This document shows positions 5,331 to 10,612 of a stretch of DNA of 10,612 nucleotides, piece by piece (positions within the stretch are counted from its first letter, which is position 1; every line of letters begins with the position of its first letter). The DNA is from an uncultured Clostridia bacterium (lineage in GTDB: Bacteria > Bacillota_A > Clostridia > Oscillospirales > Oscillospiraceae). Under the pieces are notes generated by a model. That model saw nothing but the letters and a program-made list of their open reading frames with translations, was not told where the DNA came from and made no database searches. Made by a program: the position numbers and the translations under genes. The DNA lies in the NCBI GenBank assembly GCA_947166955.1, contig CAMVGI010000023.1:1-10612 (forward strand), read 5' to 3'.

Positions 5331-7118
5331 GTGAAAGAGAAGAAACAAAGTGATGTGGCTGTTCTGATGAACTATGCGGGCAGCTACCGGGGGCTGACGT
5401 ATCTTGGACTGACGCTGTCCGCCGCCGCGATGGTGCTCGGGATGCTCCCGTACATCTGTATCTGGCTCGCGGCACGCGATTTGATTGCCGTCGCGCCGGA
5501 CTGGACGCGGGCGGCGGGCGTCGAGCGCTACGGATGGCTGGCGTTTGCGGCGGCGGTGGGCGGCATCGTCGTCTACTTCTGCGCGCTGATGTGCACGCAC
5601 CTCGCGGCATTCCGCACGGCGACGAACATCCGCAAGCAGGGCATGGCGCACTTGATGAAAACGCCGCTCGGGTGGTTCGACGCCAACGCCTCCGGCCTCA
5701 TCCGCAACCGGCTGGACGGCGCGGCGGCGGAGACGGAGACCCTGCTCGCGCACAACCTTGCGGACATCGTGGGTACTGTGGCGATGTTCCTCTCGACGCT
5801 CGCCCTGATGTTCGCATTCGACTGGCGCATGGGGTTAGCCTGCCTGCTCGCGGCGGTGGTCTCGGTCGCGGCGATGTTTTCGATGATGGGCGGCAAGAAC
5901 GCGAAGCTCATGGCGGAGTATCAGGCGGCGCAGGACGTGATGAGCAAGGCGGGCACCGAGTATGTGCGCGGCATCCCCGTCGTGAAGGTGTTCCAGCAGA
6001 CCGTGTACTCGTTCAAGGCGTTCCGCGAGGCGATTGAGGACTACAGTGCGAAGGCGGAGAACTACACGGTCGGCGTCTGCCGTCTGCCGCAGGCGGTGAA
6101 CCTGACCGCCACGGAGGGCGCGTTCATCTTCCTTGTTCCCGCGGCGCTGCTGCTCGCGCCGGGCGCGCTCCGCTCCGGCAATTTTGCGGCGTTTGTGACC
6201 AACTTCGCGTTCTACGCGGTGTTCTCGGCAATCATCTCCACGGCGCTCGCGCGCATCATGTTTGCCGCCAGCGGCACGATGCTCGCGCACACGGCTCTCG
6301 GACGCATCGAGCAGGTGATGAACGCGCCGACGCTTAGCGTCGATCCCAACCCTCAGACGCCGAAGGATAACGGCGTGGAATTCAAGGATGTTTCCTTTAC
6401 CTACGACGGCGCAAGCGTCCCCGCGCTCTCGCACGTTTCGTTCCGCGTCGAGCCGGGGCAGACCGTCGCGCTTGTGGGGCCGTCGGGCGGCGGCAAGACC
6501 ACGGCGGCGAGCCTGATCCCGCGCTTTTGGGACGTGACCGACGGCGCGGTGGAGGTTGGCGGCGTGGATGTGCGGCACGCGGACCCGCACGCGCTGATGA
6601 ACGATATCGCCTTCGTGTTCCAGAACAACCGGCTTTTCAAGGCGTCGATCCTCGATAACGTCCGCGCATCCCGCCCTGACGCGACGCGCGAGGAGGCGAT
6701 GGCGGCGCTTGAAGCGGCACAGTGCGGCGATATCCTCGCGAAGCTCCCGAACGGCGTGGATACCGTCATCGGCACGGAGGGGACGTACCTTTCCGGCGGC
6801 GAGCAGCAGCGCGTCGCGCTGGGGCGCGCCATCTTGAAGAACGCCCCCATCGTCGTGCTCGACGAGGCGACCGCCTTTGCCGACCCCGAGAACGAGGCGC
6901 TCATTCAAAAAGCGCTTGCAAAGCTCACGGAGGGGCGCACGGTCATCATGATCGCGCACCGCCTCTCCACCGTTGTGAACGCGGATAAGATCGTTGTGCT
7001 GGACGCTGGCAAGGTCGTTGAGGAAGGCACGCACGACGAGCTTGTGCGCGCGAACGGCCTGTACGCGCGCATGTGGGCGGACTACAATCGGGCGGTTTCG
7101 TGGAAGATCTCGGCATAA
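5331..7118 (+). CDS. ABC half-transporter, permease fused to ATPase (subunit 1)
   Basis: A 595-aa membrane protein of the type IV (exporter-fold) ABC class. Six hydrophobic segments fill about residues 1-320, then an ATPase domain: Walker A GPSGGGKT (383-390), Q-loop FVFQNN, signature LSGGEQQR (487-494), Walker B VVLDEAT with Asp511-Glu512, an unusual D-loop AFADPENE (515-522) where SALD is common, and H-loop His543. All catalytic residues are present. GTG 5331 is chosen for the AAGGAG at 5315-5320; ATG 5307, overlapping the hydrolase stop, is in frame and would add 8 residues. Its partner is encoded 13 bases downstream, so a heterodimer is likely. Exporter-fold pairs can be siderophore importers (YbtPQ, IrtAB); the iron-box control makes that role plausible here, but export is not excluded. 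Confidence 0.9.
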   Translation: MKEKKQSDVAVLMNYAGSYRGLTYLGLTLSAAAMVLGMLPYICIWLAARDLIAVAPDWTRAAGVERYGWLAFAAAVGGIVVYFCALMCTHLAAFRTATNIRKQGMAHLMKTPLGWFDANASGLIRNRLDGAAAETETLLAHNLADIVGTVAMFLSTLALMFAFDWRMGLACLLAAVVSVAAMFSMMGGKNAKLMAEYQAAQDVMSKAGTEYVRGIPVVKVFQQTVYSFKAFREAIEDYSAKAENYTVGVCRLPQAVNLTATEGAFIFLVPAALLLAPGALRSGNFAAFVTNFAFYAVFSAIISTALARIMFAASGTMLAHTALGRIEQVMNAPTLSVDPNPQTPKDNGVEFKDVSFTYDGASVPALSHVSFRVEPGQTVALVGPSGGGKTTAASLIPRFWDVTDGAVEVGGVDVRHADPHALMNDIAFVFQNNRLFKASILDNVRASRPDATREEAMAALEAAQCGDILAKLPNGVDTVIGTEGTYLSGGEQQRVALGRAILKNAPIVVLDEATAFADPENEALIQKALAKLTEGRTVIMIAHRLSTVVNADKIVVLDAGKVVEEGTHDELVRANGLYARMWADYNRAVSWKISA

Positions 7119-7131
7119 GGAGGCGAAGGAG

Positions 7132-8874
7132 ATGTTTGGAAAAGAGTTTCAACATAAGTACGCGCTCTCCGAGCAGGGCGCGAGGAACGTCAAGCGGGGC
7201 ATGCTTTGGACGGTCATCGTCAACCTCGTCGTCATGGGCGGCATGGGCATTCTTTATCTGATGATGGAGCGCTACATGGCGACGCTGACAGACGGCGCGC
7301 CGCTGCCGAACGCGGGGGTGTTTCTCCTGCTGACGCTCGCGTTCGTCGCGCTGTCCCTTGCGGCGCATACGCAGCAGTACACCGCGACCTACGGCCTTGT
7401 CTACGGCGAGGTCAAGACCGTGCGCATCAGCCTTGCCGAACGGATGCGCAAGCTCCCGCTCGGCTGGTTCGGCAAGCGCGACCTTGCCGATTTGACCGAG
7501 ACCATCATGAGCGACGTGAACCGCCTGGAGCACGTCTGGTCGCACTGCCTCGGCTATCTCTACGGCTCGTATGTCTCCACCGCGATCGTCGGCGTGTGCC
7601 TGTTCGCCTATGACTGGCGGCTTGCGATCGCCTGCCTTTGGGGCGTGCCCGTGGCGTTCGCGCTGCTCTTCGGCAGCAGGAAGCTCAACGTGCGCGATTC
7701 GGAGCGCACCAAGGCGGCGGCGGTGCGCGTCGCCGACGGCATTCAGGAGACGCTCGAAAACATCCGCGAAATTCGCGCGACGAATCAGGAGAAACGCTTC
7801 CTCGATGAGCTGAACGCCAAGATCGACGCGCACGAGAAAAGCCAGCTCCGCGGCGAGCTGAACACCGGCATTTTCGTCAACGCGGCGAGCGTCATCATGC
7901 GCCTCGGCGTGGCGACCACGATCCTCACGGGGACGAAGCTCATCCTCTCTGGGCAGATCGACTTCATGCTGCTGTTTTTGTTCCTGCTCGTCATCACGCG
8001 CATCTACGCGCCGTTCGACCAGGCGCTTGCCCTGATCGCCGAGATGCTTTTCTCGCAGGTATCCGCCAACCGTTTGACGGAGATACACGATACGCCGGCG
8101 GCGAGCGGCGCGGAGCGCTTTGCGCCCAATGGCCACGACATCGTGTTTAATAATGTGGGGTTCGCATACGACAATGAACAGGTGCTGCGCGGCGTGAGCT
8201 TCACCGCAAAAGAGGGCGAGGTGACGGCGCTCGTGGGGCCGTCCGGCTCCGGCAAGAGCACCTGCGCGCGCCTTGCGGCGCGGCTGTGGGATATTGACGA
8301 CGGGAAGATCACCGTCGGCGGCGTGGACATTGACACGGTCGATCCGGAGGCACTGCTCGGCGACTATTCGATGGTGTTTCAGGACGTGGTGCTCTTTGAC
8401 GACACCGTGATGGAGAACATCCGCCTCGGCAAACACGGCGCGACGGACGAAGAAGTCCGCGCGGCGGCAAAGGCGGCGAACTGCGACGAGTTTGTGGAAA
8501 AGCTGCCGCAGGGCTACGATACGCCCATCGGCGAGAACGGCGCGAAGCTCTCCGGCGGCGAGCGCCAGCGCATCTCCATCGCCCGCGCGCTCTTAAAGGA
8601 CGCGCCCATCGTGCTGCTCGACGAGGCGACGGCGTCGCTCGACGTGGAAAACGAGACGAAGGTGCAGGAGGCGCTCTCGCGTCTTTTGACCGGCAAGACC
8701 GTGCTGGTCATCGCGCATCGGATGCGCACCGTCGAGGCGGCGGACAAGATCGTCGTACTCGCGAACGGGAAGGTCGCGGAGGAGGGCAGCCCCGCGGAGC
8801 TGCTGGCGATTGAGAACAGCATGTTCCGCCGTATGGCAGCCTTGCAGGCGTCCAGTGCGTCGTGGAGCATCTGA
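7132..8874 (+). CDS. ABC half-transporter, permease fused to ATPase (subunit 2)
   Basis: A 580-aa partner of the preceding half-transporter. Six membrane segments lie within about residues 22-310. The ATPase domain has Walker A GPSGSGKS (369-376), Q-loop MVFQDV, signature LSGGERQR (473-480), Walker B VLLDEAT with Asp497-Glu498, a normal D-loop ASLDVENE and H-loop His529. Both nucleotide sites of a heterodimer would thus be catalytically intact, unlike many heterodimeric exporters with one degenerate site. The ATG is preceded by AAGGAGG and GAAGGAG. No solute-binding protein gene is present, consistent with the exporter-fold class. Function follows the operon: transport of a small amphipathic compound, possibly an iron chelate, under iron control. 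The gene is followed by the regulator after a short gap without a terminator. Confidence 0.9.
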   Translation: MFGKEFQHKYALSEQGARNVKRGMLWTVIVNLVVMGGMGILYLMMERYMATLTDGAPLPNAGVFLLLTLAFVALSLAAHTQQYTATYGLVYGEVKTVRISLAERMRKLPLGWFGKRDLADLTETIMSDVNRLEHVWSHCLGYLYGSYVSTAIVGVCLFAYDWRLAIACLWGVPVAFALLFGSRKLNVRDSERTKAAAVRVADGIQETLENIREIRATNQEKRFLDELNAKIDAHEKSQLRGELNTGIFVNAASVIMRLGVATTILTGTKLILSGQIDFMLLFLFLLVITRIYAPFDQALALIAEMLFSQVSANRLTEIHDTPAASGAERFAPNGHDIVFNNVGFAYDNEQVLRGVSFTAKEGEVTALVGPSGSGKSTCARLAARLWDIDDGKITVGGVDIDTVDPEALLGDYSMVFQDVVLFDDTVMENIRLGKHGATDEEVRAAAKAANCDEFVEKLPQGYDTPIGENGAKLSGGERQRISIARALLKDAPIVLLDEATASLDVENETKVQEALSRLLTGKTVLVIAHRMRTVEAADKIVVLANGKVAEEGSPAELLAIENSMFRRMAALQASSASWSI

Positions 8875-8883
8875 CATTTTCAT

Positions 8884-8912
8884 TTGACACAATAAGGGCG
8901 GTGTGCTATGTT
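8884..8912 (+). promoter_or_regulatory. Promoter of the DtxR-type regulator gene
   Basis: TTGACA (8884-8889), a 17-base spacer, TATGTT (8907-8912), 9 bases after the ABC gene stop. No GTTAG box overlaps it. The -10 covers the in-frame ATG at 8908, so transcripts from here cannot use that start, which favours the ATG at 8974. Confidence 0.6.
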
Positions 8913-8973
8913 TAAGGTTATCGAAAGTTCGCTGCAAACGGCGAAGGAAAAACTGCGACGAGGGGGCGGTACC

Positions 8974-9372
8974 ATGGTATTGCAGGAATCCGGCGAGATG
9001 TATTTGGAGACGATCTATGTGCTCTCTCAAAAGAGCGATTACGTCCGCTCCATCGACGTCGGCGAGGAACTGAACTTCTCGCGCCCGAGCGTCAGCCGCG
9101 CCATCCATATTCTGGAGGAGGGCGGTTTCCTGACCATCGGGCAGGGCGGCGCGCTCCGCCTGACGGACACCGGCAGGGAGTACGCCGAGAAGATCTACGA
9201 GCGGCACACCATCCTGACAAAATGCTTTGTCGCGCTCGGCGTGGATCACGACGTCGCCGTAAACGACGCCTGCCGCATCGAGCACATCATCAGCGACGAG
9301 TGTTTCGCCGCGCTCAAGAAGCATTTTCATATGATGGGCGGCAACGCCGCTCAGCCGGTTATGGCAAAGTAA
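8974..9372 (+). CDS. DtxR-family iron-dependent repressor (short form)
   Basis: A 132-aa cytosolic repressor with an N-terminal winged helix (recognition helix near FSRPSVSRAIHILEE, residues 35-49) and a metal-binding dimer domain, lacking the SH3-like third domain of DtxR. By alignment from memory, Met9, Cys100, Glu103 and His104 (DACRIEH) match Met10, Cys102, Glu105, His106 of DtxR, the primary Fe(II) site, whereas MntR has Asp and Glu at the first two positions. His78 matches an ancillary ligand, but the others (Glu83, His98 in DtxR) seem absent. ATG 8974 fits the family start (LQESGEMYLETIYVL) and has GAGGGGG 7 bases upstream; ATG 8908 would add 22 basic residues and sits on the promoter. 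It is the natural candidate to bind the eight GTTAG-N6-CTAAC boxes around it. Confidence 0.9.
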   Translation: MVLQESGEMYLETIYVLSQKSDYVRSIDVGEELNFSRPSVSRAIHILEEGGFLTIGQGGALRLTDTGREYAEKIYERHTILTKCFVALGVDHDVAVNDACRIEHIISDECFAALKKHFHMMGGNAAQPVMAK

Positions 9373-9391
9373 CAAAAATTTCATAACCCAC

Positions 9392-9420
9392 TTGACAAAT
9401 TAGCTCGAACTAACTATAAT
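9392..9420 (+). promoter_or_regulatory. Consensus promoter of the second feo operon
   Basis: TTGACA (9392-9397), exactly 17 bases, TATAAT (9415-9420): both hexamers match the sigma-A consensus. Operator 5 fills the spacer and operator 6 begins near the expected start of transcription. Such a strong promoter needs tight repression, which the box placement would give. Confidence 0.85.
9399..9414. promoter_or_regulatory. Iron-box-like operator 5 in the feo promoter spacer
   Basis: ATTAG-CTCGAA-CTAAC, one mismatch between arms, lying wholly between -35 and -10 and touching the TATAAT. Confidence 0.75.
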
Positions 9421-9427
9421 GCAGATG

Positions 9428-9443
9428 GTTAGCGAGAGCTAAT
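9428..9443. promoter_or_regulatory. Iron-box-like operator 6 at the start of transcription
   Basis: GTTAG-CGAGAG-CTAAT, one mismatch between arms, starting 8 bases after the -10. Its centre is 29 bases, close to three helical turns, from that of operator 5, so two dimers could bind the same face of the DNA. Confidence 0.7.
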
Positions 9444-9460
9444 TTCCTTTTTGACGTGTT

Positions 9461-9476
9461 GTTAGCGAAAACGAAC
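9461..9476. promoter_or_regulatory. Weak iron-box-like operator 7 in the feo leader
   Basis: GTTAG-CGAAAA-CGAAC: the left arm is perfect and the right arm has one mismatch. It lies just before the feoA ribosome binding site, centred 33 bases beyond operator 6. Confidence 0.45.
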
Positions 9477-9494
9477 GGAGAAAGAAGGTCGTGT

Positions 9495-9707
9495 ATGATG
9501 CCGTTGATTCTGGCGGATTCCGGTTCGGAGAACATCGTGCGCAAGGTCGGAGGCACGGCGGAGGTCAAACAGCATTTGGCTGATTTGGGCTTCAACGTAG
9601 GAACGCCCGTCACGGTCGTGAGCGCAATCGGCGGGAACGTCATCGTCAAGGTCAAGGAGTCCCGCGTGGCGATCAGTAAGGAAATGGCGCAAAAAATCAT
9701 GGTGTAA
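9495..9707 (+). CDS. feoA: FeoA-type protein, first of tandem pair
   Basis: A 70-aa FeoA-domain protein (PF04023). Seen: ENIVRKVGGTAEVKQHLADLG (about residues 13-33), the family turn LGFNVGTPVTVVSAIGGN (32-49), and the terminal strand VKESRVAISKEMAQKIMV. The Gly-Asn between strands and the R-V-A-I-x-x-x-x-A ending are typical. ATG 9495 is chosen with GAAGG 6 bases before; ATG 9498 is also possible, and an in-frame GTG at 9456 lies upstream within operator 7 and has no ribosome site. It is the first gene of the second feo operon, 30 bases before a second feoA. Tandem feoA genes ahead of feoB are common in clostridia; the two proteins may form a hetero-assembly under FeoB. Confidence 0.9.
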   Translation: MMPLILADSGSENIVRKVGGTAEVKQHLADLGFNVGTPVTVVSAIGGNVIVKVKESRVAISKEMAQKIMV

Positions 9708-9737
9708 GGAAATTGTGATAGAAGGAGGAAGAGAAGC

Positions 9738-9965
9738 ATGACGACGAATTTGAGAGAGGTCAAGATCGGAGACACCTGCAAGGTCGTGAAGCTCCACGGT
9801 GAGGGCGCGGTCAAGCGCCGCATCATGGACATGGGCATCACCAAGGGCGTCGAGGTCTACGTCCGCAAGGTGGCGCCGCTCGGCGACCCCATCGAGCTGA
9901 CCGTGCGCGGCTACGAGCTGAGTATCCGCAAGGCGGACGCCGAAACGGTCGAAGTGGAAATCTGA
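9738..9965 (+). CDS. feoA: FeoA-type protein, second of tandem pair
   Basis: A 75-aa FeoA-domain protein, closer to the textbook form than its neighbour. Seen: IGDTCKVVKLHGEGAVKRRIMDMG (residues 10-33), GITKGVEVYVRKVAPLGDP (33-51) and the classic end IELTVRGYELSIRKADAETVEVE. The R-x-x-x-D-M-G-x-x-x-G turn and PLGDPIE-V-RG-LS-R-A pattern define the family. A strong GAAGGAGG lies 9 bases before the ATG. It is separated from the following feoB by 58 bases that hold operator 8 and a possible weak promoter. It likely acts on the adjoining FeoB as a cytosolic partner. Confidence 0.93.
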   Translation: MTTNLREVKIGDTCKVVKLHGEGAVKRRIMDMGITKGVEVYVRKVAPLGDPIELTVRGYELSIRKADAETVEVEI

Positions 9966-9991
9966 TAAGACCTTTTATTTTTTGATGTGCG

Positions 9992-10007
9992 GTTAGTTGA
10001 GACTAAT
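9992..10007. promoter_or_regulatory. Iron-box-like operator 8 between feoA and feoB
   Basis: GTTAG-TTGAGA-CTAAT, one mismatch between arms, 16 bases before the feoB start. A weak promoter-like pair, TTGATG (9982-9987) and TAATCG (10004-10009) at 16-base spacing, overlaps it, so feoB may have its own iron-controlled start. Confidence 0.6.
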
Positions 10008-10023
10008 CGGAAGGGAGAAGATC

Positions 10024-10612
10024 ATGGAATACAAAATTGCCCTTGCGGGCAACCCGAACAGCGGCAAGACGACGCTTTTTAACGCGCTGACCGGCTCGAA
10101 CCAGTTCGTCGGCAACTGGCCGGGCGTCACGGTCGAGAAGAAGGAGGGCAAACTTCGCAAGTTCGACGGCGTGACCGTCACCGACCTGCCCGGCATCTAC
10201 TCGCTCTCGCCCTATACGCTCGAAGAGGTCGTGGCGCGCAATTATCTCATTGAGGAACGCCCCGACGCCATCCTGAACATCGTGGACGGCACGAACCTGG
10301 AGCGCAACCTGTACCTCACCACCCAGCTTACGGAGCTGGGCATCCCCGTCGTGATCGCGGTGAACATGATGGACGTGGTGCGCAAGAACGGCGACTCCAT
10401 CAACATCCCCGCGCTTTCGGAAAAGCTCGGCTGCAAGATCGTTGAGATCTCCGCGCTCAAGGGCGAAGGCGTGGACGCGGCGGCGGAGGCGGCGGTACAG
10501 GCGGCGAGAAGCGGCAAGACCGTGCCGATGCACACCTTCTCCGGCCCCGTGGAGCACGCCATCGCGCACATCGAGGAGGCGGCGGTGCATGGGATGCCCG
10601 AGGAGCAGCAGC
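10024..10612 (+). CDS. feoB: Ferrous iron transporter FeoB, N-terminal part (runs off window)
   Basis: The first 196 residues of a canonical FeoB; the rest lies beyond the right edge. Seen: G1 GNPNSGKT (9-16), FVGNWPGVTVE (28-38), G3 DLPG (54-57) followed by IYSLSPYTLEE, VDGTNLERNLYLT (87-99), G4 NMMD (114-117) and G5 SALKG (143-147), then the start of the helical linker. This G-domain binds GTP and drives or gates Fe(II) entry across the membrane domain. The ATG has AAGGGAGAAG just upstream. Compared with the FeoB at 1634-3481, this one has the usual GNPNSGKT and DLPGIYSLS, so it is probably the main Fe(II) importer. Its membrane and gate region cannot be judged here. Confidence 0.95.
   Translation, partial: MEYKIALAGNPNSGKTTLFNALTGSNQFVGNWPGVTVEKKEGKLRKFDGVTVTDLPGIYSLSPYTLEEVVARNYLIEERPDAILNIVDGTNLERNLYLTTQLTELGIPVVIAVNMMDVVRKNGDSINIPALSEKLGCKIVEISALKGEGVDAAAEAAVQAARSGKTVPMHTFSGPVEHAIAHIEEAAVHGMPEEQQ

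Noticed and set aside
4090..5610. Long minus-strand open frame antisense to the hydrolase
   Set aside because: Arg/Ala/His-rich translation with no recognisable motif, fully opposite a gene with a complete catalytic set and ribosome site; explained by high GC at third positions.
6946..8436. Long minus-strand open frame antisense to ABC subunit 2
   Set aside because: Same shadow pattern; the plus-strand frame carries all ABC motifs.
1..10612. CRISPR array, tRNA or rRNA genes, transposase or integrase
   Set aside because: No regularly spaced direct repeats, no cloverleaf or rRNA-like stretches and no recombinase motifs were recognised on either strand.

Overview
The window reads as a chromosomal iron-acquisition island from a GC-rich, low-oxygen Gram-positive bacterium, most likely a gut-type clostridium (Oscillospirales or Christensenellales are my guesses). 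The evidence is the gene set: a DUF3793 C-terminus, a short-chain flavodoxin, a FeoB-associated Cys-rich membrane protein, tandem feoA genes and a short DtxR-type repressor. Strong AGGAGG-like ribosome binding sites and consensus TTGACA-17-TATAAT promoters agree. The taxon is inferred.

Layout. (1) 1-1601, plus strand: the end of a DUF3793 gene, a run of three hairpins, a flavodoxin, and an LCM-type SAM-dependent methyltransferase, closed by a strong bidirectional terminator. (2) 1634-3862, minus strand: a compact overlapping operon of a small Cys-rich membrane protein gene (59 aa), feoA, and an unusual 615-aa feoB-like gene whose gate motif departs from the family norm. (3) 3863-4125: a divergent control region with four inverted repeats of the form GTTAG-N6-CTAAC laid over promoters on both strands. 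(4) 4126-8874, plus strand: an alpha/beta hydrolase and two fused permease-ATPase ABC half-transporters. (5) 8884-9372: a DtxR-family regulator with its own, box-free promoter. (6) 9392-10612, plus strand: a second feo operon (feoA, feoA, feoB cut by the window end) whose promoter is consensus and carries the same box, with three more boxes downstream.

How it fits together. The regulator keeps the Met/Cys/Glu/His residues that form the primary Fe(II) site of DtxR, and eight copies of one inverted repeat lie in front of the two feo units and the hydrolase-ABC unit. The simple reading is one iron regulon: two Fe(II) uptake routes plus a coregulated unit that could import and open an iron chelate such as a xenosiderophore, with the freed iron entering the cell pool. 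That last role is inference. The hydrolase-ABC-ABC cassette under an iron box and the divergent FeoB paralog are the two most interesting items here.
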